Source: Bacteroidales bacterium (GTDB lineage Bacteria > Bacteroidota > Bacteroidia > Bacteroidales > BM520). Taken from it: a stretch of 64,000 nt of DNA. The notes below the pieces were generated by a model. The model saw only the letters and a list, made by a program, of their open reading frames with translations, searched no databases and was not told the DNA's origin. Numbering within the stretch: position 1 is the stretch's first letter; every line of letters begins with the position of its first letter. Made by a program: the position numbers and the translations under genes. Positions 56,885 to 64,000 of this stretch are shown piece after piece. The stretch spans positions 40,349 through 104,348 of the forward strand of contig JAISNV010000013.1 of NCBI GenBank assembly GCA_031276035.1. The letters run 5' to 3'.

Positions 56885-58189
56885 ATGGCAACAACATTTA
56901 AAATCAACGGCGGCAAACAACTAAGCGGCGACATTACTCCGCAAGGAGCTAAAAACGAAGCTCTTCAAGTACTCTGCGCTGCCCTGCTTACTCCCGAAGA
57001 AATAAATTTTACAAACGTTCCGGATATCATCGACGTAAATAAACTCTTGGATCTAATATCTTATTTAGGTGCGGATGTTAAGAGATATCAAGATAAAGTA
57101 AGTATTAAAGCCGAGAATATTTTTATTGGTAGAATGCTCGATAATGACTTTGCTTTAAATGCCGGAAAACTGAGAGGTTCGGTAATGCTTGTAGGTCCGT
57201 TACTTGCACGTTACAAACACGCATATATTTATAAACCCGGCGGTGATAAAATCGGCCGGCGCAGATTGGATACACATTTCCTCGGATTAGAAAAACTCGG
57301 CGCTAAATTAAAATATAGCAACGATAACAAATTCATCATTGTTGAAGGCAAAAAACTCGAAGGCAAATATATGCTTTTGGATGAAGCTTCGGTAACCGGA
57401 ACGGCAAATATTATTATGACTGCCGTAATGGCTGAAGGGAAAACAACAATCTTCAATGCCGCTTGTGAACCGTATATTGTTCAATTATGTAGAATGTTGA
57501 CAAAAATGGGTGCAAAAATAAACGGAATCGGATCTAATCTTTTGGAAATAACAGGAGTTCATAAACTTAAGGGTTGCGAACATACTTTACTGCCAGACAT
57601 GATTGAAATAGGTTCATTTATTGGGTTGGCGGCAATGACTAATTCCGAAATTACAATTAAGAATGTATGTTATGATGAATTAGGACTAATTCCTACTGTT
57701 TTCAGCAGACTCGGAATAAAAATGGAAAGAACCGGTGATGATTTATTAATACCCAAACAAAATCATTATGAAGTAGAAACATTTTTCGACGGATCTATAA
57801 TGAATATTGCCGATGCACCATGGCCGGGATTCTCTCCTGATTTGATAAGTATAGCACTTGTAACTGCTATCCAAGCCAAGGGAAGCGTTTTAATACATCA
57901 AAAAATGTTCGAAAGCAGATTGTTCTTTGTTGACAAACTTATTGAAATGGGCGCACAAGTTATTCTTTGTGACCCGCATAGAGTTACGGTAATCGGATTA
58001 AACCGGGAACAACAACTAAGAGGTATTGAAATGTCATCTCCCGATATTCGCGCCGGAGTAGCATTGTTGATTGCCGCACTTTCAGCCAAAGGCACAAGCA
58101 TAATTCATAATGTAGATCAAATTGACAGAGGTTATCAAAATATTGACGGAAGATTAAACGCTTTGGGTGCAAGAATTGAGAGAATATGA
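56885..58189 (+). CDS. murA: UDP-GlcNAc 1-carboxyvinyltransferase with Asp in the Cys115 position
   Basis: 434 residues. MurA transfers enolpyruvate from PEP to UDP-GlcNAc, the first committed step of peptidoglycan synthesis. Family motifs are GAKNEALQVLCAALLTPEE (K23, N24), LRGSVMLVGPLLAR, SVTGTANIIM and DMIEIGSFIGLAA. The loop motif reads PGGDKIGRRRLDTHF, so D121 (codon GAT at 57245-57247) replaces the cysteine that is C115 in E. coli. That cysteine is the target of fosfomycin; natural Asp forms in other bacteria are insensitive. It follows the DUF4290 gene and is likely cotranscribed. Confidence 0.96.
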   Translation: MATTFKINGGKQLSGDITPQGAKNEALQVLCAALLTPEEINFTNVPDIIDVNKLLDLISYLGADVKRYQDKVSIKAENIFIGRMLDNDFALNAGKLRGSVMLVGPLLARYKHAYIYKPGGDKIGRRRLDTHFLGLEKLGAKLKYSNDNKFIIVEGKKLEGKYMLLDEASVTGTANIIMTAVMAEGKTTIFNAACEPYIVQLCRMLTKMGAKINGIGSNLLEITGVHKLKGCEHTLLPDMIEIGSFIGLAAMTNSEITIKNVCYDELGLIPTVFSRLGIKMERTGDDLLIPKQNHYEVETFFDGSIMNIADAPWPGFSPDLISIALVTAIQAKGSVLIHQKMFESRLFFVDKLIEMGAQVILCDPHRVTVIGLNREQQLRGIEMSSPDIRAGVALLIAALSAKGTSIIHNVDQIDRGYQNIDGRLNALGARIERI

Positions 58190-58386
58190 GGGAAAGGGGA
58201 AAGGTAGATGTATTATGACTGGAAATGACAAAATACCGGCAAGTTTAGGATTAATGCTAATATTGATTAAGGAAATAAACTAATATTACATTCTATCAAG
58301 TCATGAAATGCAACACCATGCAAATTATAAACATAAATTATTGAATATTTTAATAACGAAATTTATAAAACTAAAAAAATATTTAT

Positions 58387-59286
58387 ATGAAAAAGAATCT
58401 AATTTTAGCATCTGTAATATGCTTAATAAGCATATCAACTTTTGCGCAAGACACACAACAAGACTCCACAGCAGTAGAAAAGAAATGGAAATTCGGGTTA
58501 ACAACTTCCATTAATTTTTCACAAGTAAGTTTTACCAATTGGGCTGCCGGTGGCTCAAACAGTTTGTCGTTAAACTCATTCGTTAACACTTTTGCCAATT
58601 ATCATAAAGACAGACACCTCTGGGAAAACGGCCTTCAACTGGGTTACGGTACCATTTATACTAAAGACGAACCTATAAAGAAAAGTGACGACAGAATTAA
58701 TTTTGACAGTAAATATAGCTGGTCTCTCAATAAATTATTCAGATTAGCTGCAACACTGAATTTCAAAACCCAATTTTCCAATACATTTGAATATAAAGAT
58801 GATGTTGACCCGAAGCTTGTTTCAAGTTTCATGGCACCAGGTTATCTTTCTGCCGGTATTGGCATTGATATTGTGCCTTTAGATTGGCTCACAATTAACG
58901 TATCGCCCGCTGTTGCAAGGTTAACATTTGTTACTATTGAAGAATTACAAGTGCAATACGGCAACGATTTAGGACAAATATGTAAAACAAGATTCGGCGG
59001 ATTAATTAAAATCGACTTAAAAAAGGAAATATTCAAAAATGTTGAGGTTGCATCAAATCTTCTTTTATTTACCGATTATCTTGATGAAGCTCCCTTTGAT
59101 GTGATTGTAAATTGGGATGTATTTATCATTATGAGAATCAACAAATTTTTATCGGCAAACTTAACCACAAATCTTATCTGGGATAAAGATATTTTGACTA
59201 CAGATACTAATAATGACGGCATTAATGATACCGCCAAAGTTCAATTTAAAGAATTATTCGGAATAGGATTTACGTTTTCGTTCTAA
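58387..59286 (+). CDS. DUF3078 family exported protein
   Basis: 299 residues with a signal peptide (about 1-20, STFAQ). The mature start WKFGLTTSINFSQVSFTNWA and the GGSNSLSLNSFVNTFANYHK segment are typical of DUF3078. Strand-like segments and a C-terminal aromatic residue (GIGFTFSF) suggest an outer-membrane barrel. Function unknown. It lies about 200 bp after murA in a gap where nothing else was found, and 54 bp before the DUF4293 gene. Confidence 0.85.
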   Translation: MKKNLILASVICLISISTFAQDTQQDSTAVEKKWKFGLTTSINFSQVSFTNWAAGGSNSLSLNSFVNTFANYHKDRHLWENGLQLGYGTIYTKDEPIKKSDDRINFDSKYSWSLNKLFRLAATLNFKTQFSNTFEYKDDVDPKLVSSFMAPGYLSAGIGIDIVPLDWLTINVSPAVARLTFVTIEELQVQYGNDLGQICKTRFGGLIKIDLKKEIFKNVEVASNLLLFTDYLDEAPFDVIVNWDVFIIMRINKFLSANLTTNLIWDKDILTTDTNNDGINDTAKVQFKELFGIGFTFSF

Positions 59287-59340
59287 GATTACTAATTCCA
59301 AATTTCATATTATTATCAAAAAAATTTAATCCCTAATAAA

Positions 59341-59817
59341 ATGATTCAGAGAAAACAAACATTATTTTTACTAATTGCCGTAGTAGCATTAATTCTAATG
59401 CCGTTCTTCCCCATAGCAAAATATTACGGCGACTTTTCATTTGTATTAAACCTTTTCAGTTTTAAAGATTTAACGGGAGAATCACCTTTCTCTTCAGTGT
59501 ACAATATTCCTTTGATTGTTGTTTGGGGATTAACATTATTATTGAGTATCATTACCATTCTTCTTTATAAGAAAAGAAATCTACAATTAAGATTAACGAG
59601 CATTGCTATCGGATTAATCATGGTTTTTCTGCTTTTGGTTTTCATTTATTATACACCAATGATTGAGCGGGAATTTAAAGCGTTTGATATCAGCACTGTT
59701 TATAGCGATTGCATAAGTATATATTTACCGATTATCGTTTTCATTTTCTTAATTTTAGCTTATAGATTTATTAATAAAGATATTAAGATGATAAAATCTC
59801 TTGATAGAATTAGGTAG
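59341..59817 (+). CDS. DUF4293 family membrane protein
   Basis: 158 residues with four membrane helices (about 7-24, 55-75, 83-105 and 128-147) and the conserved opening MIQRKQTLFLL. The end KSLDRIR is also typical. Bacteroidota genomes often have it directly upstream of rho, as here. Function unknown. Confidence 0.88.
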   Translation: MIQRKQTLFLLIAVVALILMPFFPIAKYYGDFSFVLNLFSFKDLTGESPFSSVYNIPLIVVWGLTLLLSIITILLYKKRNLQLRLTSIAIGLIMVFLLLVFIYYTPMIEREFKAFDISTVYSDCISIYLPIIVFIFLILAYRFINKDIKMIKSLDRIR

Positions 59818-59850
59818 AAAAAATCGAAATAAAAAACAAAAGATATTATT

Positions 59851-59925
59851 TATCAAACGAGATGAAAATTAATATAACTAATGGTTTTCCGGAATCGTTT
59901 ATGAAAATTTTCATCTCGTTCGATA
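59851..59925. repeat. Long inverted repeat upstream of rho
   Basis: The 15-bp arms at 59856-59870 and 59906-59920 are perfectly complementary, extended by a mismatch and four more pairs (59851-59854 with 59922-59925). The loop is 35 nt and contains TTCCGGAA. It lies between the DUF4293 stop and the rho promoter; no T-run follows. It could be a terminator or processing site, or a dispersed repeat. Apart from this and the promoter the 320-bp gap holds nothing coding. Confidence 0.6.
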
Positions 59926-60010
59926 TGATAACAACATTAACTTCAAACATTAAACCTTATCGCTTTCGTCAACAAATAAAATTAATTATAGATTATATTA
60001 AAAATTATTT

Positions 60011-60018
60011 TATCTTTG
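60011..60018 (+). promoter_or_regulatory. -7 promoter element for rho
   Basis: TATCTTTG matches TAnnTTTG. The inferred leader is about 110 nt, long for this window. Confidence 0.5.
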
Positions 60019-60137
60019 CAAATCAAATATGTACTCTTTAATAAAATATATGTTTAGTTAAGAGCATATTCAATTTCAAAACAATTTCTAAACCGAAGCA
60101 TTTTCGCTTCAAATTATTTCATAATAAAAAAATATTT

Positions 60138-62081
60138 ATGTACGATTTAAATGAATTAGAAGGCAAACTTCTTAGTGAGTTGCGGTCAATTGCTAAAGAA
60201 TTGGGCGTTCCTAAAACTAACTTCTTAAAAAAACAAGAACTGATATTCAAAATATTAGATCATCAAGCCTTACAAACTAGTAACAACAAATACAATTCCG
60301 ACAATAAAAAAGACGACAAAAAACCTGCAAATAATCAACAAAAAAATAAGAACAATACTGAAAAACCAAAACAAAACAAAACTAACGAAGAGAAAATTGC
60401 AGAAAACAATCGGACTGAAGAAAATCATAATGATAAATCAACCAATAATGAGCAATCGCAAAAAAATAAACGTCCGCGCCAAAGACAACGCGTAGCCGTT
60501 AATGCCAACAACAAGTTAGCGAGCTCTTCTACCAACACTAATAACTCATATATAAAGGTAAGTTCGGAAGTTGAAAACGAACCCAAAAAGAAACCATTAT
60601 TCAATAATTTTAATGATAACGACGATAACGGATTCCTCACATCAATAGAGCATAATGCTAAAGTTTCTGTTGATATGTCCGACAATAATAATCAGTTCAA
60701 CAATAACGATACTTATAAAGTTTCCAAAAAAACGCATGAGAATGTAAATGAAGAGAAACACGTTGAAAAAGTTAACAATAAAGAAAACGAAAGCAAAAAG
60801 AATATTAAAAGCGAGGAAACTGTTGTAACAAATAATAATAACAATAACAACAGAATTTCTAAAAATAACAACCAGCAAAACAATCAGAAAAATCGTAATA
60901 ATAACGATAATAATAAGCAACGAAATAGAAATAACACCAAAGATTCTGTTTCCACTGTTGATTTGGAAGTTGTTGTTTCTGCCGAAGGCGTTCTTGAAAT
61001 AATGCCAGAAGGTTACGGGTTTTTAAGAAGTTCCGATTATAATTATCTTAATTCTCCTGATGATATTTACGTTTCTCAATCGCAAATTAAGTTATTCGGA
61101 TTAAAAACCGGTGATACTATTAACGGACAAATTCGTCCGCCGAAAGAAGGAGAAAAATATTTCCCATTGATAAAAGTAGAATATATAAACGGTAAAACTC
61201 CTGAGGAAGTAAGAGACAGAGTTCCTTTCGATTTCTTAACGCCCCTATTTCCGGAAAAGAAATTCAAACTCACAGAACATCCTTTTGAAACATTATCATC
61301 AAGAGTTATTGATTTATTTGCTCCTATAGGTATGGGACAGAGAGGTTTGATTGTTGCTCAGCCTAAAACAGGTAAAACCGTTTTACTAAAAGAAATAGCA
61401 AATGCAATATCATACAATCATCCTGATGCATATCTTATTGTTTTACTTATTGATGAGCGTCCTGAAGAAGTAACAGATATGAAACGCAGCGTTAGAGCGG
61501 AAGTTGTTTCATCTACTTTTGATGAGCCTGCAGACAGACATGTAAAGATTGCAAATATTGTTCTTGAAAAAGCCAAAAGAATGGTAGAATGCGGTCATGA
61601 TGTAGTAATTCTACTTGACTCAATAACTCGTCTTGCACGTGCATACAACACAGTTTCTCCGGCATCTGGAAAAGTATTATCAGGTGGTGTTGAAGCTAAT
61701 GCACTTCAAAAACCGAAAAGATTCTTCGGTGCAGCCCGTCAAATTGAAAACGGAGGTTCGCTTACAATACTTGCTACCGCTCTTATAGACACAGGTTCTA
61801 AAATGGATGAAGTTATCTTCGAAGAATTTAAAGGCACCGGTAATATGGAGCTTCAACTCGACAGAAGGTTATCCAACAAGCGTATTTATCCGGCTGTTGA
61901 TATTGTTGCATCAGGAACAAGACGCGAAGATCTGCTGATAAACAAAGATATTCTTCAACGTACTTATATTATTAGAAATCATTTGGCAGATATGACACCC
62001 GTTGAAGCTATGGAATTTATTCGCGACCGCATGAAAAACACTAAGAACAATGTGGAATTTCTTGCGAATCTAAACGAATAA
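60138..62081 (+). CDS. rho: Transcription termination factor Rho with long Asn-rich insertion
   Basis: 647 residues, against about 420 in E. coli. An N-terminal Rho_N helical domain (1 to about 46) is followed by an insertion of about 225 residues (47-272) rich in Asn, Lys and Gln, with runs such as NNNNNNN. The RNA-binding cold-shock domain comes next ([20 protein letters not shown]), then the ATPase core: Walker A QPKTGKT, Walker [22 protein letters not shown] and the Q/R-loop region. Rho is a hexameric RNA translocase that ends transcription. Similar disordered insertions occur in Bacteroides Rho. Confidence 0.96.
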   Translation: MYDLNELEGKLLSELRSIAKELGVPKTNFLKKQELIFKILDHQALQTSNNKYNSDNKKDDKKPANNQQKNKNNTEKPKQNKTNEEKIAENNRTEENHNDKSTNNEQSQKNKRPRQRQRVAVNANNKLASSSTNTNNSYIKVSSEVENEPKKKPLFNNFNDNDDNGFLTSIEHNAKVSVDMSDNNNQFNNNDTYKVSKKTHENVNEEKHVEKVNNKENESKKNIKSEETVVTNNNNNNNRISKNNNQQNNQKNRNNNDNNKQRNRNNTKDSVSTVDLEVVVSAEGVLEIMPEGYGFLRSSDYNYLNSPDDIYVSQSQIKLFGLKTGDTINGQIRPPKEGEKYFPLIKVEYINGKTPEEVRDRVPFDFLTPLFPEKKFKLTEHPFETLSSRVIDLFAPIGMGQRGLIVAQPKTGKTVLLKEIANAISYNHPDAYLIVLLIDERPEEVTDMKRSVRAEVVSSTFDEPADRHVKIANIVLEKAKRMVECGHDVVILLDSITRLARAYNTVSPASGKVLSGGVEANALQKPKRFFGAARQIENGGSLTILATALIDTGSKMDEVIFEEFKGTGNMELQLDRRLSNKRIYPAVDIVASGTRREDLLINKDILQRTYIIRNHLADMTPVEAMEFIRDRMKNTKNNVEFLANLNE

Positions 62082-62094
62082 GTTTAGATATTAA

Positions 62095-62229
62095 AGGTTA
62101 GTTTTTTATTTCCGGAGTTTATCCGTGCACGATGCCCCTGAATCAGGACAACAATCTTTCTCTAAGTTTGCCGATTTAAATGTTAGCGTCATAACCTTTA
62201 AGGAATACGCAATTTTACTGAAAAAATAA
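62095..62229 (+). pseudogene. Unidentified open frame without ATG, possible gene remnant
   Basis: An open frame of 44 codons between two stops in the region after rho, encoding among others VHDAPESGQQSFSKFADL and VSVITFKEYAILLKK. The only plausible start is GTG at 62125. A strong terminator begins 4 bp after its stop, which suggests the frame was once the end of a gene. A 10-bp inverted repeat (62091-62100 and 62192-62201) spans most of it. I did not identify a family. Confidence 0.3.
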
Positions 62230-62232
62230 ATA

Positions 62233-62263
62233 AAAAGCGGGAGATTTATATTCTCCCGCTTTT
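62233..62263 (+). terminator. Rho-independent terminator after rho
   Basis: A perfect 12-bp stem (62233-62244 with 62252-62263), GC-rich in the middle and flanked by A-run and T-run, with a 7-nt loop. It can act in either direction. Confidence 0.88.
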
Positions 62264-62340
62264 CCGTATAACTTTGCTCCTATAGAAAATACTGTCTATT
62301 TAAATAAAAGTCAGCATTTCTTTAATCGTGATTATTGGTG

Positions 62341-62939
62341 TTAACTCTTAATCAACTTTATTGCTTTTCCGTTTATCCTCAAATAATATATTCCCCGCAA
62401 ATATCCGCTTATATCTATTTTTAAGGATTTATCTTCTATATATTATATTTTCTTTCCGGCGGAGTTGAAGATAATCAGTTCTTCTATTATTTCATCAGAT
62501 TCAATATTAATATAATTTACAGTCGGATTCGGATACACTTTTATTTCTACGGAATAAGCATCAATAGAAAGAGGAATGACAACAACTACCATTGTATGAT
62601 TTTCAGAAACATTCTCGAAGGTATAATATCCATCACTTAAGGCTTGCGTGTTATTAACTCCGTCTACTAAAACTTTATCTATAGAATAATCTGCTTCTGC
62701 CGAGAATGTAAAGGTTTGATCTTCTCCTTCAGCAACCACTACAATTCCTTCGGGCGAGATTGAGCCGCCAAAACCGGAAACACTTGCATCTAACTCATAG
62801 GATAATACATCTAAGCGCGTAACAACAATAGTATATGTTTTCCTTGTGGTTACGTCTTCCGCTGTTACTATAATATCAAAACTATTTGTTCCGAATTAAA
62901 TAGTATCGCAAACGCCAATAATAAAATTTTCTTTTCCAT
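62341..62939 (-). pseudogene. Decayed T9SS cargo gene with internal deletion and nonsense codon
   Basis: The minus strand starts with MEKKILLLAFAILFN, nearly identical to the signal peptide of the next gene upstream, then the frame breaks near 62896. A different frame continues (FGTNSFDIIVTAEDVTTRKT, a cadherin-like beta domain; then SPEGIVVVAEGEDQTFTF, an InlB-like repeat) and reaches a type A sorting domain (IKVYPNPTVNYINIES). An in-frame TAA near 62443 cuts the sorting domain; the same frame resumes as YIEDKSLKIDISGYLRG and ends at 62341. The copy seems to be a deletion product fusing one gene's signal peptide to another gene's C-terminus. Confidence 0.75.
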
Positions 62940-63059
62940 AGTGTTGTTAATAAGAATATTAATAATATATATTTTACTCAAATACAATCTTTCCTTTATA
63001 ACTCTTCTTACCGTTACTCAATAATGCAGTATATATTCCCTTTGCATCTAAATTTAATT
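62895..63059. repeat. Direct repeat, copy A
   Basis: About 165 bp, nearly identical to 63835-64000, with roughly a dozen differences including one 1-bp indel. It covers the start of the pseudogene's signal peptide, the spacer, and the C-terminal end of the upstream leucine-rich-repeat gene. Confidence 0.9.
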
Positions 63060-63879
63060 TTATACCTGCTTCTTCAATACCGTTATCTATATTGATTTGT
63101 TGCAATAACTTTCCCGAAATATCATAAACTGATAAGCTTAATCCGCTTTCATGTAAAAAATCCTGAGGCAGGATTATTTTGCAACTGCCTGCGGTAGGAT
63201 TGGGATAAATAACCAACTGCTCGCTCCCAGCCTCATCTTCATAATCTTCAATTCCAAAGGCTAATATATTAAACTCTTTCCACACTGGAGCTTCTTTGTA
63301 AAGAGATACTGATGCAGCTGGAACATACAAATTACACGCACTGACATTTACATCTTCAAAAACATTTGGATCAATAGATAGCGGAACAGGATTATGGTTG
63401 ATAACGGATGTAAGATTTTTGCAAGCTATAAAAGCACCTTGTCCTATATTTGTTACATTGTCTGGAAGAGTTACGGAAGAGAGACCGCATACACTAAAAG
63501 TAGCTTCATCAATAAATGTAACACTATTTGGAAGAACAATGGAATCCGGATTAGAATTAGTAAAAGCATTGCTCCATAATTTTGTAACACTGTTGGCAAT
63601 CTTAATAGACGAAAACTGTCGGCAGGCATAAAACGCCATTTCTCCAATACTGGTAACACCATACTCAATAACAACAGCGCTAAATTCAAAATCGTGCCAC
63701 GGGGATGGCCAACTGCCCGGCATGGGAGGAGGATAATTGAGCATTTCACCTTCTCCGCTGATAATCAGTGTGTCATTTTCTATTTTCCAGTTAAGCGGTC
63801 CTGTAATTCCGCCTTGCGAGAATACACTTACAATATTAAATAGTATCGCAAATGCCAATAACAAAATTTTCTTTTTCAT
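62974..63879 (-). CDS. BspA-like leucine-rich-repeat protein with T9SS sorting domain
   Basis: 301 residues with a signal peptide (about 1-21, SVFSQ). LRR_5 (BspA-type) repeats run from about 70 to 195 (VTSIGEMAFYACRQFSSIKI; VTFIDEATFSVCGLSSVTLP; VTNIGQGAFIACKNLTSVI). The C-terminus is a type A sorting domain (LVIYPNPTAGSCKIIL; KGIYTALLSNGKKSYKGKIV). BspA-like proteins are surface adhesins or binders. It lies between two closely similar genes in a tandem array on the minus strand. Confidence 0.9.
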   Translation of the reverse strand: MKKKILLLAFAILFNIVSVFSQGGITGPLNWKIENDTLIISGEGEMLNYPPPMPGSWPSPWHDFEFSAVVIEYGVTSIGEMAFYACRQFSSIKIANSVTKLWSNAFTNSNPDSIVLPNSVTFIDEATFSVCGLSSVTLPDNVTNIGQGAFIACKNLTSVINHNPVPLSIDPNVFEDVNVSACNLYVPAASVSLYKEAPVWKEFNILAFGIEDYEDEAGSEQLVIYPNPTAGSCKIILPQDFLHESGLSLSVYDISGKLLQQINIDNGIEEAGIKLNLDAKGIYTALLSNGKKSYKGKIVFE

Positions 63880-64000
63880 AGGGCTGTAAAATAAGAATAT
63901 TAATAATATATATTTTACTCAAATACAATCTTTCCTTTATAACTCTTCTTTCCGTTACTCAATAATGCAGTGTATATTCCTTTTGCATTTAAATTTAATT
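63835..64000. repeat. Direct repeat, copy B (reaches window end)
   Basis: Counterpart of 62895-63059, at an offset of 940-941 bp. It covers the signal-peptide start of the leucine-rich-repeat gene, the spacer and the C-terminal end of the next gene. Confidence 0.9.
63915..64000 (-). CDS. T9SS sorting-domain end of a further tandem gene (partial)
   Basis: The last 27 codons of a gene that starts beyond the window: LNLNAKGIYTALLSNGKKSY and then KGKIVFE followed by TAA at 63915-63917. It differs from the matching end of the preceding gene by one residue in this stretch. It is the upstream member of the tandem array. Confidence 0.85.
   Translation of the reverse strand, partial: LNLNAKGIYTALLSNGKKSYKGKIVFE

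Noticed and set aside
60830..60925. Simple repeat of AAT/AAC units
   Set aside because: It is coding sequence for Asn runs in the Rho insertion, not a separate repeat element or CRISPR.
62895..64000. Direct repeats as ends of a transposon or integrated element
   Set aside because: The repeats are direct, contain gene ends and signal peptides, and no transposase or integrase lies between them. Tandem gene duplication explains them better.

Overview
The window is AT-rich chromosomal DNA from a member of the Bacteroidota, most likely Bacteroidales or a close relative. The evidence is the gene content and the promoters. There are type IX secretion system (T9SS) sorting domains on several exported proteins, GldB- and PorT-like proteins, an Oar-like TonB receptor, a Rho with a long Asn-rich insertion, and DUF4290, DUF4293, DUF3078 and DUF5683 proteins. 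Promoters repeatedly match TAnnTTTG, the -7 element of the Bacteroidota primary sigma factor. The species cannot be fixed from the sequence alone. I found no insertion sequence, prophage, CRISPR array or rRNA. The single tRNA is tRNA-Ala(GGC).

Layout. 1-9.6 kb: the end of parB, DUF5683, dapB, lepB, a DUF4412/GLPGLI-like protein, class III fructose bisphosphatase, a T9SS-exported C10 cysteine protease, a periplasmic thioredoxin and a WbqC-like protein. 9.6-17.2 kb: a PgpH-type 7TM-HD phosphodiesterase, an NlpC/P60 hydrolase, a large TonB-dependent receptor and a small lipoprotein. 17.2-26.5 kb: sppA, a folK-deoxynucleoside kinase fusion, then a five-gene efflux operon (TolC, HlyD-like lipoprotein, two ABC ATPases, two ABC permeases) with the layout of the YbhGFSR system. 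26.7-31.5 kb: yifB/comM, an outer-membrane barrel candidate, a helix-hairpin-helix barrel protein and a GxxExxY protein. 31.6-41.5 kb: a MalY/PatB-type lyase, an M23 peptidase, gldB, porT, nadE and two T9SS cargo proteins.

41.6-47.6 kb holds an envelope-biogenesis operon of three SurA-like proteins, a MoxR ATPase and lptB. 47.6-53.2 kb, on the minus strand, holds an Omp28-like T9SS cargo protein and a heterodimeric ABC exporter with one degenerate ATPase site. 53.4-62.3 kb holds pcrA/uvrD, tRNA-Ala, DUF4290, murA, DUF3078, DUF4293 and rho. 62.3-64 kb is a tandem array of T9SS-exported leucine-rich-repeat genes, one of which is a decayed deletion derivative.

Most genes are housekeeping or envelope genes in short, tightly packed operons. 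The points most worth checking are the yifB/HHH-barrel/GxxExxY neighbourhood as a possible DNA-uptake module, MurA with Asp in place of the fosfomycin-target Cys, the Rho disordered insertion, the asymmetric ABC exporter, the M23 peptidase with HLD in place of HLH, long inverted repeats at promoters, and recombination within the terminal T9SS gene array.
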